Positions 36,743 through 44,753 of a stretch of 64,000 bases of DNA are shown here, piece after piece; position 1 is the stretch's first letter; the number at the start of each line of letters is the position of its first letter. The translations under genes and the position numbers were made by a program. Origin of the DNA: Bradyrhizobium guangdongense (lineage in GTDB: Bacteria; Pseudomonadota; Alphaproteobacteria; Rhizobiales; Xanthobacteraceae); assembly GCF_004114975.1 (NCBI RefSeq), contig NZ_CP030051.1:5456001-5520000 (forward strand), read 5' to 3'. Under the pieces are notes generated by a model. The model worked only from the letters and a program-made list of their open reading frames with translations. It had not been told where the DNA came from and made no database searches.

Positions 36743-37816
36743 ATGGCCGACTATCGCACCATCAAGGCAGAACCGCTCACCAATGCCATCCGCGCCATCG
36801 TCAAGGCTGGCGGCTCCTCGGACCGCGAAGCCGAGCTGGTGTCCACCAATCTCGTCGAGGCCAATCTCAAGGGACATGACTCCCACGGCGTCGGCATGAT
36901 CCCGCGTTATGTGCAGAGCGTCGTCAACGGCGGCCTTGCGGTGAACCAGCACGTCAAGATCGTGCTCGATACCGGTCCGCTCCTCACTCTGGACGGCCTC
37001 ACCGGCTACGGCCAGGTGATCGGCCATGAAGCGATGGAGCTGGCGGCTGACCGCGCCAAGCGCAACGGCGTGTGCCTCGTCGGCCTCTCCAACGCGCACC
37101 ATATCGGCCGCATCGGGCATTGGGCCGAGCAGTGCATCGACCACGGGCTGGTCTCGATCCACTTCGTCAACGTGATCTCGCGCCCGATCGTGGCGCCCTG
37201 GGGCGGCAGCGATGCGCGCCACGGCACCAACCCGTTCTGCGTCGGGATCCCGCGCGCGGGCAAGGAGCCGATCGTGCTCGACTTCGCAACCAGCAGGATC
37301 GCGCAAGGCAAGACGCGCGTTGCTCACAACAAGGGCGTTGAGCTCGAGCCCGGGACCATCATCGACAACGAGGGCAAGCCCACCACCAATCCGCGCTACA
37401 CCGTGATCCCGCCGCATGGCGCCATCCTGCCGTTCGGCGAGCACAAGGGCTCGGGGCTCGCGCTGGTATGCGAAATCCTCGGCGGCGCGCTCTCCGGCGG
37501 GCAGGTGGTCAAGGGTCCGTCCGACGGCAAGTACAACGTCCTCAACGGCATGCTCTCGATCGTCATCGATCCGACCAAGCTCGGTACCGCTGAAAACCTC
37601 GCACGCGAAGTCGAGAGCTTCGTCGCCTGGCACACCGGCTCGCCACCCGCCCCGGGCGTCGACAAGGTGAAGATCGCGGGCGAACCCGAGCGCGAAACCA
37701 AGAAGAAGCGTCTTGCCGAAGGCATTCCGGTCGATCCCACCACGTGGCAGGAGATCCTCGAGGCCGGCAAGAAGTTCGGGCTGGATCAGGCGGCGATCGA
37801 GAAGATCGCTGGCTGA
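36743..37816 (+). CDS. Ldh-family (malate/L-lactate/ureidoglycolate dehydrogenase-like) NAD(P) oxidoreductase
   Basis: 357 residues from ATG 36743. The family, distinct from Rossmann-fold enzymes, is recognised by HDSHGVGMIPRYVQSV, GLTGYGQVIGHEAMELA, VGLSNAHHIGRIGHWAEQ, the substrate-binding segment GGSDARHGTNPFCVGIPR and GEHKGSGLALVCEIL. Members include ureidoglycolate dehydrogenase, sulfolactate dehydrogenase and delta1-piperideine-2-carboxylate reductase. The neighbouring carbamoyl hydrolase makes a ureido acid possible, but the substrate is open. Confidence 0.9.
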   Translation: MADYRTIKAEPLTNAIRAIVKAGGSSDREAELVSTNLVEANLKGHDSHGVGMIPRYVQSVVNGGLAVNQHVKIVLDTGPLLTLDGLTGYGQVIGHEAMELAADRAKRNGVCLVGLSNAHHIGRIGHWAEQCIDHGLVSIHFVNVISRPIVAPWGGSDARHGTNPFCVGIPRAGKEPIVLDFATSRIAQGKTRVAHNKGVELEPGTIIDNEGKPTTNPRYTVIPPHGAILPFGEHKGSGLALVCEILGGALSGGQVVKGPSDGKYNVLNGMLSIVIDPTKLGTAENLAREVESFVAWHTGSPPAPGVDKVKIAGEPERETKKKRLAEGIPVDPTTWQEILEAGKKFGLDQAAIEKIAG

Positions 37817-37834
37817 ACAACAGCGCGGCAGATA

Positions 37835-37870
37835 ACACGGCACCGTCCCGTAGACGGGACGGTGCCGTGT
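37835..37870. terminator. Bidirectional hairpin terminator
   Basis: Perfect 17-base arms, ACACGGCACCGTCCCGT (37835-37851) and ACGGGACGGTGCCGTGT (37854-37870), centred on AG. It lies between the stops of the convergent Ldh-family gene (37816) and the TtuC-type gene (37884). Plus strand continues CTATTGGGTT, with no long T-run. The GC-rich stem should block transcription from both sides. Confidence 0.75.
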
Positions 37871-37883
37871 CTATTGGGTTACG

Positions 37884-38957
37884 TTAGTCGACCATGTCCG
37901 CCACCGCCTTGCCGCACGCCGTGGTGTCGGCATTGCCGCCGAGATCCTTGGTGCGCAGCGTGCGCTCGGCCAGCGTGCGTTCGATCGCCTCGACGATTGA
38001 TTTGCCGGCGACCTTCTCCCCGAGATGCTCGAGCATCATCGCGCCCGACCAGATCGCACCGATCGGGTTGGCGATGCCCTGCCCCGCGATGTCAGGCGCC
38101 GAGCCGTGCACCGGCTCGAACACCGAGGGGAAATCGCCCTCGGGATTGATGTTGCCCGACGGCGCGATGCCGATCGTGCCCGTGCAGGCGGGTCCGAGGT
38201 CGGAGAGGATATCACCGAACAGGTTGGAGCCGACCACGACGTCGAACCAATCCGGATGCAGGACGAAATTCGCCGTCAGGATGTCGATGTGGTACTTGTC
38301 CCACTTCACGCCCGGAAACTTCTTGGCCATCGCCTCCACGCGCTCGTCCCAATAGGGCATGGTGATGGAGATGCCGTTCGACTTGGTCGCCGAGGTCAGA
38401 TGCTTCTTCGGCCGCGACTGCGCGAGCTCGAAGGCGAACTTCAGGATGCGGTCGACGCCGATGCGGGTCATCACCGTCTGCTGCGTCACGAACTCGCGGT
38501 CAGTGTCGGGGAACATGCGGCCGCCGACGGAGGAATATTCGCCTTCGGTGTTCTCGCGCACCACCCAGAAGTCGATATCGCCGGGCTTGCGGTTCGCCAA
38601 TGGCGACGGCACACCGGGCATCAAGCGCACGGGACGGAGGTTCACATACTGGTCGAACTCGCGGCGGAACTTGATCAGCGAGCCCCACAGCGAGACGTGA
38701 TCCGGAATCTTTGCCGGCCAGCCGACCGCGCCGAAATAGATCGCGTCGTGCTTGCCGATCTTCTCTTTCCAGTCGTCCGGCATCATCTGGCCGTGCTTCT
38801 CGTAATAGTCCCACGACGAGAAGTCGAAATGATCGAAATGCAGGGACACGCCGTGCTTCTTGGCGGCTGCCTCCAGAACGCGCAGACCTTCGGGCATTAC
38901 TTCCTTGCCGATGCCGTCGCCGGGAATGACTGCGATCCGGTATTGTTTCTTACTCAT
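37884..38957 (-). CDS. ttuC: Tartrate dehydrogenase / isopropylmalate dehydrogenase-family oxidative decarboxylase
   Basis: 357 residues from ATG 38957. Begins YRIAVIPGDGIGKEVMPEG; the substrate region has WGSLIKFRREFDQYVNLRP and DFWVVRENTEGEYSSVGG, then VVGSNLFGDILSDLGP and GSAPDIAGQGIANPIG. The segments match tartrate dehydrogenase/D-malate dehydrogenase (TtuC/DmlA) rather than LeuB. It needs NAD and Mg/Mn. It lacks a close co-directional partner, being convergent with the Ldh-family gene and divergent from the SDR. Confidence 0.87.
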   Translation of the reverse strand: MSKKQYRIAVIPGDGIGKEVMPEGLRVLEAAAKKHGVSLHFDHFDFSSWDYYEKHGQMMPDDWKEKIGKHDAIYFGAVGWPAKIPDHVSLWGSLIKFRREFDQYVNLRPVRLMPGVPSPLANRKPGDIDFWVVRENTEGEYSSVGGRMFPDTDREFVTQQTVMTRIGVDRILKFAFELAQSRPKKHLTSATKSNGISITMPYWDERVEAMAKKFPGVKWDKYHIDILTANFVLHPDWFDVVVGSNLFGDILSDLGPACTGTIGIAPSGNINPEGDFPSVFEPVHGSAPDIAGQGIANPIGAIWSGAMMLEHLGEKVAGKSIVEAIERTLAERTLRTKDLGGNADTTACGKAVADMVD

Positions 38958-39111
38958 TAGGAGCGTCCCTGGTTGATCCGGCAGCTGCCGCGTTTGACCG
39001 CACTGCAATGGACCAAAGTCAGCGGCAGCGCAACGCTGCACTGCAATGTTGACCATGGCGCAGCCGAGCGCCTACTGATTTCATCCTGTTCCTCTCCTGC
39101 GAGTACCTCAC

Positions 39112-39888
39112 ATGGATCTGCATCTGCGTGGCAAGCGCGTCCTGATCACGGGCGCATCCAAGGGCATTGGGGCAGCCGCTGCCGAGGCGTTTGCCGAGGA
39201 AGGCGCAAACCTCCTGCTCGCCGCGCGCAGTGGCGATCAGCTCAAGGCCCTGGCCGACCGCCTTCGTTCGGCGCACCAGATCGACGCTGCGACGAGCGTC
39301 GTGGATCTGCGCAGGACCGAGGACGTCGCGCGGCTCGCCAAGGAAGCCTCCGACATCGACGTGCTCGTCAACAATGCCGGCGACATTCCCGGCGGCTCCA
39401 TCGACAAGATCGACGAAGCCACCTGGCGGCACGCGTGGGACTTGAAAGTGTTCGGGTACATCAACCTCACGCGGCATATCTATGCGCAGATGAAGGCCAG
39501 GGGCGGCGGCGTCATCGTCAACGACATCGGTGCCGCCGGCGAAAAATTCGACGCCAACTACATCTGCGGCAGCGCCGGCAATGCCGCGCTGATGGCCTTC
39601 ACACGCGCGCTCGGGGGCAAAAGCCTCGCAGACAACATCCGCGTGGTCGGCATCAATCCGGGCCCCGTCGGCACGGACCGTCACGTCACCCTGCTGAAGA
39701 CGCGGGCCAAGCACCAGTTCGGCGACGAGAGCCGCTACAAGGAATTCCAGAAAGGCCTGCCGCTCGGCCGCCCCGCGCATGCGCGCGAGATCGGCGACCT
39801 CATGGCCTTCCTGGCTTCGGACCGTGCCGGCTACACGTCCGGCGTGATCTACACGTTGGACGGCGGCATCAGCGCCGGCTGGGGTTAG
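39112..39888 (+). CDS. SDR-family protein with non-canonical active site
   Basis: 258 residues. Rossmann motif VLITGASKGIGAAAAEAF and NNAGDIPGG are intact, so NAD(P) binding is likely. The catalytic Tyr region reads ANYICGSAGNAALM: the Lys four residues after Tyr is replaced by Ser, and the usual Ser 13 residues before Tyr is missing (NDIGAAGEKFD). This departs from the classic S-Y-K set. It may be an atypical reductase or a nucleotide-binding regulator. Located just upstream of the amidase. Confidence 0.85.
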   Translation: MDLHLRGKRVLITGASKGIGAAAAEAFAEEGANLLLAARSGDQLKALADRLRSAHQIDAATSVVDLRRTEDVARLAKEASDIDVLVNNAGDIPGGSIDKIDEATWRHAWDLKVFGYINLTRHIYAQMKARGGGVIVNDIGAAGEKFDANYICGSAGNAALMAFTRALGGKSLADNIRVVGINPGPVGTDRHVTLLKTRAKHQFGDESRYKEFQKGLPLGRPAHAREIGDLMAFLASDRAGYTSGVIYTLDGGISAGWG

Positions 39889-39933
39889 TTTCTTTCGTCA
39901 TTGCGAAGCAAGAGTGAGCTAGGAGTCAAATAC

Positions 39934-41349
39934 TTGTCTCAAGACCTGATCCGCGAAACCGCCTGCGCCGTCGTCGACATCTTGCGCTCCGGCGACGTTT
40001 CCCCACTCGAATTGCTGGATGTGGTGGAGAAGCGCGTCAAGGAGGTCGACGGCAAGGTCAACGCGCTGCCGACGCTGTGCTTCGACCGGGCCCGGGCCAA
40101 CGCGACAGCCCTGATGCGGAAACCGGCCGGCGCGCGCGGCCTGCTCGCCGGCCTGCCGCTGCCGATCAAGGATCTGACCGACGTCGCGGGCGTGCTGAAC
40201 ACGGAAGGTTCGCCGATCTTCAAGGACAACATCCCGGCGACATCCGATCTCATGGTCGAGAACCTCGAGGCCAACGGCGCGGTGGTCTATGCCAAATCCA
40301 ACACGCCCGAGTTCGGCGCCGGCGCCAACACCTTCAACGAAGTGTTCGGCGCGACGCTCAACCCCTGGGATACGACCAAGTCTGCGGCCGGCTCCTCCGG
40401 CGGTGCCGCGGTGGCGCTCGCCACCGGCATGGCCTGGCTCGCGCAGGGCTCGGACATGGGTGGCTCCTTGCGCAGCCCCGCGGCCTTCTGCGGCATCGTC
40501 GGCATGCGGCCGAGCATCGGCCGCGTCGCACATACCCCCAAATCCGCCATCGACCGCAATCTCGGCGTCGCCGGACCGATGGCCCGCAATGTCGAGGACC
40601 TCGCGCTGCTGCTGGACGCCATGAGCGGCGACTATGCAGACGATCCGCTGTCGCTGCCGGCGCCTGCCACCTCCTTCCTGTCGGCGGCGCAGTCCGGCAA
40701 GAAGCCGAAGCGCATCGCCTATTCGCCCGATCTCGGCATCACGCCTGTCGATCCCGAGGTGAAGGCGATCACGCGCAAGGCCGCCGAACGTTTCGCGGAG
40801 GCCGGAGTGATCGTCGAGGAGGCGCATCCGGACTGGCGCGAGGCGCATGAATGCTTCCATGTGCTGCGCGCCTTCGATTTCGCGATCACCAAGGCCAATC
40901 TGCTGCGCACCAAGCGCGATTTGCTCAAGCCCGAAGTGATCTGGAACATCGAGGAAGGCCTCAAGCTCACCGTCGAGCAGCTCGCGCGCGCCGAGGCCCA
41001 GCGCGTCGGCATGACCGCGCGCGCGATCGAGTTCTTCAAGACCTACGATCTGCTGCTGACGCCGACGACGATCGTGCCGCCCTTCCCGATCGAGCAGCGC
41101 TATGTCGCCGAATGCGCCGGCAAGCGGTTCGACAATTACATCGAATGGCTCGGCATCGTCTACGCCATCACGCTCGCCTGCTGCCCGTCGCTGTCGCTGC
41201 CCTGCGGCTTCACGGCTTCGGGCCTGCCGGTCGGCGTGCAGGTGGTCGGCGCCCCGCGCGCGGATGCGCACGTGATCGCGGGCGCCAAAGTGCTGGAGGA
41301 CATTCTGGGCCTGCGCGGCCAGACGCCGATCGATCCGCGGGTGAAGTAG
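39934..41349 (+). CDS. Amidase (amidase signature family)
   Basis: 471 residues from TTG 39934, chosen because AGGAG lies 8 bases upstream and the homologous sequence starts SQDLIRETACAVV. Catalytic Lys in PIKDLTDVAG, cis-Ser in AGSSGGAAVALATG and nucleophile Ser in QGSDMGGSLRSPAAFCG: complete Ser-cisSer-Lys triad. Hydrolyses an amide (RCONH2) to acid and ammonia. No signal peptide, so cytoplasmic. A fragment of a family A repeat (CGTCATTGCGAAGC) lies at about 39896-39909 just upstream. Confidence 0.9.
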   Translation: MSQDLIRETACAVVDILRSGDVSPLELLDVVEKRVKEVDGKVNALPTLCFDRARANATALMRKPAGARGLLAGLPLPIKDLTDVAGVLNTEGSPIFKDNIPATSDLMVENLEANGAVVYAKSNTPEFGAGANTFNEVFGATLNPWDTTKSAAGSSGGAAVALATGMAWLAQGSDMGGSLRSPAAFCGIVGMRPSIGRVAHTPKSAIDRNLGVAGPMARNVEDLALLLDAMSGDYADDPLSLPAPATSFLSAAQSGKKPKRIAYSPDLGITPVDPEVKAITRKAAERFAEAGVIVEEAHPDWREAHECFHVLRAFDFAITKANLLRTKRDLLKPEVIWNIEEGLKLTVEQLARAEAQRVGMTARAIEFFKTYDLLLTPTTIVPPFPIEQRYVAECAGKRFDNYIEWLGIVYAITLACCPSLSLPCGFTASGLPVGVQVVGAPRADAHVIAGAKVLEDILGLRGQTPIDPRVK

Positions 41350-41360
41350 CCGCTCTCCTG

Positions 41361-41490
41361 CCCCGGACGCAGCGGAGCGCGGCTTCGCGGTGTGCTGCAG
41401 AGCCGGGGCCCGTCTCCCCGAGGCCTCCCGTGCAGCCCTCGGTCCCGGCTCTGCGGCGCAGCGCTTGCGCGCCGCACCTTGTCCGGGACA
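41361..41490. repeat. Dispersed palindromic repeat, family G
   Basis: CCCCGGACGCAGCGGAGCG...GCAGAGCCGGG is followed by the inverted CCCGGCTCTGC...GTCCGGGACA. It lies between the convergent amidase and aapM genes, so each transcript would end in a large hairpin. Only one copy is in this window. Confidence 0.72.
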
Positions 41491-41497
41491 CGAGACC

Positions 41498-42604
41498 TCA
41501 CCTCCTGCTCGTCGCCTCCAGACTGCGGCTATAGCGCGACATCGCAAAGCAAAAGGCGAAATAGATCGCAGCGACGAAGATGTAGACCTCGACCGAGAAC
41601 TGCTGCCAGGCCGGATCGATGATCGCGGTCTTCGCCGTCGTCAGCAGGTCGAAGATGCCGATGATCAGCACCAGGCTGGTGTCCTTGAAGAAGGCGATGA
41701 AGGTATTGACCAGCGGCGGAATGACGTGGCGGATCGCCTGCGGCAGCACCACCAGCCGGTGCTTGCGCCAGTAGGACAGTCCGAGCGCGTCGGCGGCCTC
41801 ATATTGCCCGCGTGGCACGGCCTGAAGGCCGCCGCGGATGACTTCCGCCAGATAAGCGCCCGCGAACAGGATGATCGCGATCTGCGCACGCAGCAGCTTG
41901 TCGATGTTGAATCCGGCCGGCATGAACAGCGGAAACATCACGCTCGCCATGAACAGGAGGCTCACGAGCGGCACGCCGCGGATCAGTTCGACATAAAGCA
42001 CCGAGAGCGAACGGATCGCCGGCAGCTTGGAGCGCCGGCCGAGCGCGACCAGAATGCCCAGCGGAAAACCGAACGCCAAACCGAACGTCGCCAGGATCAG
42101 CGTCACCGGCAATCCACCCCATCGGTCCTGCGAGACGAAGGAGAGCCCGAACACGCCGCCCCACATCAGCACGCTGATCAGCGCGAGCGCGCCGATCCAG
42201 ATGAAGCCGAGCTCGCGCCGCCAGAGCGCGCGCCGCGTGGAAAGATAGAACAGCGCGATGAACAGCACGACCGACAGCGCCGGCCGCCACTGCTCGTCAA
42301 AGGGATATGTGCCGAACAATATGAAACGGTATTTTTCAGGAATGATCGCCCAGCAGGCGCCGAGGCCCCGTACCGCCTTGCAGGCTGCCGAATCATTCGC
42401 CGGCGTGAGCAACACCGCGTTGGCGATGCCCCATTGCGCGAAGCCGATCACCCCTTTTGCCAGCACCGCCAGCAAAACAAGGGTGAGGATGCCGTTGGGA
42501 ATCGACGAGAACAGATTGGCGCGCAACCAGCGCAGCACCGGATTGCCGATTTGCGGACGGCGAGCCGCACGCGGTACGTCCGGCATGCCGGTGATAACAG
42601 TCAT
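41498..42604 (-). CDS. aapM: Amino-acid ABC transporter permease (AapM-like)
   Basis: 368 residues from ATG 42604, 2 bases after the aapQ stop. Polar amino-acid permease family: RSLSVLYVELIRGVPLVSLLFMASV, AYLAEVIRGGLQAVPRGQYEAADALGLSYW (EAA loop, shown in part: residues near 280-310) and LVNTFIAFFKDTSLVLIIGI. Long N-terminal extension before the core is typical of AapM. Pairs with AapQ; no ATPase gene (aapP) is found in the window. Confidence 0.9.
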   Translation of the reverse strand: MTVITGMPDVPRAARRPQIGNPVLRWLRANLFSSIPNGILTLVLLAVLAKGVIGFAQWGIANAVLLTPANDSAACKAVRGLGACWAIIPEKYRFILFGTYPFDEQWRPALSVVLFIALFYLSTRRALWRRELGFIWIGALALISVLMWGGVFGLSFVSQDRWGGLPVTLILATFGLAFGFPLGILVALGRRSKLPAIRSLSVLYVELIRGVPLVSLLFMASVMFPLFMPAGFNIDKLLRAQIAIILFAGAYLAEVIRGGLQAVPRGQYEAADALGLSYWRKHRLVVLPQAIRHVIPPLVNTFIAFFKDTSLVLIIGIFDLLTTAKTAIIDPAWQQFSVEVYIFVAAIYFAFCFAMSRYSRSLEATSRR

Positions 42605-42606
42605 GC

Positions 42607-43791
42607 TCAACGCTCCGCCAGCGCGATGCGCGCGTTGTACCAGTTCATGAAGAAGCTGATGCCAAGGCTGATGGTGAGAAAGACGGCCATGATCAGCGAG
42701 ATCGCCTCGATCGCCTGCCCGGTCTGGTTCAGTGTCGTGTTGGCGATCGAGACCACGTCCTGGTAGCCGATCGCGACCGCGAGCGAGGAGTTCTTGGTCA
42801 AATTGAGATACTGGCTCGTCATGGGCGGCACGATCACGCGCAGTGCCTGCGGCAGGATGATCTGTCGCAGCATGAAGCTGCGGCGCAGCCCGAGCGCGCT
42901 GGCGGCATCCCATTGCCCGCGCGGCACCGACTGGATGCCGCTGCGCACGATCTCGGCGATGAAGGCGGAGGTGTAGGTGACGAGCGCGATCAGCAGCGCG
43001 AAATATTCCGGCGCGAGGGTCAGCCCCCCGACGAAGTTGAAGCCGCGCAACTCAGGCCATTCGATCTTCCAGGGCACACCGAACAGCAGCGACACCGCCG
43101 CCGGCAGCACGACGATGAGGCCGAGCGCAAAGGGCCAGGCCGGCCGCGGCTTGCCGTCGCGCATCTGCTGGGCGACCAGCCATCGCCTGATGACAAAGAA
43201 TGCAGCGCAGCCCAGCACGGCCGTGCCGAGCACCCGGAGCTGCGGCGAGCCAACCGGGATGGCCGGCAGGATCAGACCGCGATTGGAGAGGAACACGCCC
43301 TCGACCGGCCGCCACGCCGCGCGCGCGGCCGGCAGCGCCTGCATCAGCACGTACCAGAACAGCAATTGAAGCAGCAGCGGGATGTCGCGCAGGACTTCGA
43401 CGTAGACCGCGGCCAGCCGCGACAGCAGCCAATTCGCCGACAATCGCGAAATCCCGATCAGCGTCCCCAGAATGGTCGCAAGCACGATGCCGATCACCGC
43501 GACCCGCAGCGTATTGGCGACGCCGACGACAAACGCCCAGAGATAAGTGTCTCTCGGATTATACGTCAGCAGGCTGTCGGCGATCGGCATTCCGGCCTCT
43601 CGGCCGAGAAAGGCAAAGCCCGTGGTGATGCGACGGGCCGAGAGGTTGGTGACGGTATTGGACCAGAGGAAGAGGACGACGGCAACCGCGATGCCCACCA
43701 CCAGGACCTGCCAGAACAGGCCCTTCAACTCGTTGGGGCCGAGCGCGCCGAAAAAGCTGCGGCGCGGCGGCCTGCGAACATCCGAGGTCAC
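42607..43791 (-). CDS. aapQ: Amino-acid ABC transporter permease (AapQ-like)
   Basis: 394 residues from GTG 43791 with AAGGA upstream. Membrane protein with VYVEVLRDIPLLLQLLFWYV, IAEIVRSGIQSVPRGQWDAA and PPMTSQYLNLTKNSSLAVAIGYQD, the usual polar-amino-acid permease motifs, and about 8 TM segments. Divergent from the RpiR gene; shares an 87-base control region with it. With AapM and the AapJ-like binding protein (46116) it should import general L-amino acids or a specific derivative. Confidence 0.9.
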   Translation of the reverse strand: MTSDVRRPPRRSFFGALGPNELKGLFWQVLVVGIAVAVVLFLWSNTVTNLSARRITTGFAFLGREAGMPIADSLLTYNPRDTYLWAFVVGVANTLRVAVIGIVLATILGTLIGISRLSANWLLSRLAAVYVEVLRDIPLLLQLLFWYVLMQALPAARAAWRPVEGVFLSNRGLILPAIPVGSPQLRVLGTAVLGCAAFFVIRRWLVAQQMRDGKPRPAWPFALGLIVVLPAAVSLLFGVPWKIEWPELRGFNFVGGLTLAPEYFALLIALVTYTSAFIAEIVRSGIQSVPRGQWDAASALGLRRSFMLRQIILPQALRVIVPPMTSQYLNLTKNSSLAVAIGYQDVVSIANTTLNQTGQAIEAISLIMAVFLTISLGISFFMNWYNARIALAER

Positions 43792-43841
43792 AGCACAAAA
43801 ATCCTTCCCGAGAACGACGATTTCCGGCGGCGCGCATCAAG

Positions 43842-43870
43842 TGTTGCATCAAATCCAAAGGCATGCAACA
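43842..43870. promoter_or_regulatory. Candidate RpiR operator between aapQ and the regulator gene
   Basis: Perfect inverted repeat TGTTGCAT (43842-43849) and ATGCAACA (43863-43870) with 13 bases between. It ends 8 bases before the RpiR ATG (43879) and lies about 50 bases upstream of the aapQ start. Position and symmetry suit a dimeric regulator controlling both directions. Binding is inferred. Confidence 0.5.
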
Positions 43871-43878
43871 AATGTTTC

Positions 43879-44751
43879 ATGGCTGTGTCGGCGAAATCCT
43901 CTCCCTTGAGCGAACTCCGCATCGCGCTGCCCTCGCTGCCCCTGCGGTTGCAGGAGGTCGGACGTTTCGTCGCCGCCAACGATTACGACGCCACCACCCG
44001 TTCGATGCGCGATCTCGCCGCGGAAGCCGGCGCCGATCCCGCCGCATTCACCCGCCTTGCAAAGGCGATCGGCTATTCCGGCTGGGACGAGTTGCGCGCC
44101 GCGCTGACCGAGGCTCGGCGACCGTCGCAGGCCTCGCCCTTCTCGGCGCGTGCGAAAGGTCGCCGCCACGGCCCGAACGCGGACGTCACCCTCATCACCG
44201 ACAAGCTCGAGGCCGAGGCCGCCGGCTTGCCGCGCATCTCGGCTCACGCCATCGCGGACGCAGCCCGCGGCCTCCACGACGCACGACGGATCTGGATCGC
44301 CGGCTATCGCAGCTGTCGCAGCGTCGCGGAATTGCTCAACTACGAGCTCCGGCTGTTCCGCCCCGAACAGGTGCAGATCGTCGGCGCCTCCGGCCCCGAC
44401 GATCTCGATCTCGGCGCATTCCGCCCCGGCGAGGCCGTGATCGTCATCGGCTTCATGCCCTATACAAATGCCAGCGTCCGCGTCGCACAGGCCGCCTATC
44501 ACGCCGGCGCGACGCTGATCGCGATCGCGGATAGCGTCACCGCGCCGATGGCCGAAGGCGCCGATCATGTGTTGCTGTTCGAGGCGGCCTCCTCGCCGGG
44601 CTTCTTCCCGAGCCTCACCGGCGCGCTCGCGATCGCGCAATCGCTGGCCGCGGTGACGTTCTCGCTCGGCGGCGCCGCTGCCAGGAAGCGCCTTCAGGAC
44701 ACTGAAGCCCGGCTCGCCGCGGCTTCCACCTACGTCTCAGAAAGAGATTGA
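43879..44751 (+). CDS. MurR/RpiR-family transcriptional regulator
   Basis: 290 residues from ATG 43879. N-terminal helix-turn-helix of the RpiR type (VGRFVAANDYDATTRSMRDLAAEAGADPAAFTRLAKAIGY, about residues 22-60) and a C-terminal SIS domain (RIWIAGYRSCRSVAELLNYE, PGEAVIVIGFMPYTNASVR). The SIS domain normally binds a phosphosugar, but relatives next to amino-acid transporters are also known. Followed after 2 bases by the aminotransferase gene, so the regulator and aminotransferase are co-transcribed. Confidence 0.88.
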   Translation: MAVSAKSSPLSELRIALPSLPLRLQEVGRFVAANDYDATTRSMRDLAAEAGADPAAFTRLAKAIGYSGWDELRAALTEARRPSQASPFSARAKGRRHGPNADVTLITDKLEAEAAGLPRISAHAIADAARGLHDARRIWIAGYRSCRSVAELLNYELRLFRPEQVQIVGASGPDDLDLGAFRPGEAVIVIGFMPYTNASVRVAQAAYHAGATLIAIADSVTAPMAEGADHVLLFEAASSPGFFPSLTGALAIAQSLAAVTFSLGGAAARKRLQDTEARLAAASTYVSERD

Positions 44752-44753
44752 CC

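Noticed and set aside
34518..36743. 741-codon open frame antisense to the M20 hydrolase and 2-hydroxyacid dehydrogenase
   Set aside because: Spans two well-supported genes and their junction on the other strand; no domain recognised.
42913..43878. N-terminal extension of the RpiR gene to 42913
   Set aside because: Runs antisense through aapQ and the control region; RpiR homology starts at 43879.
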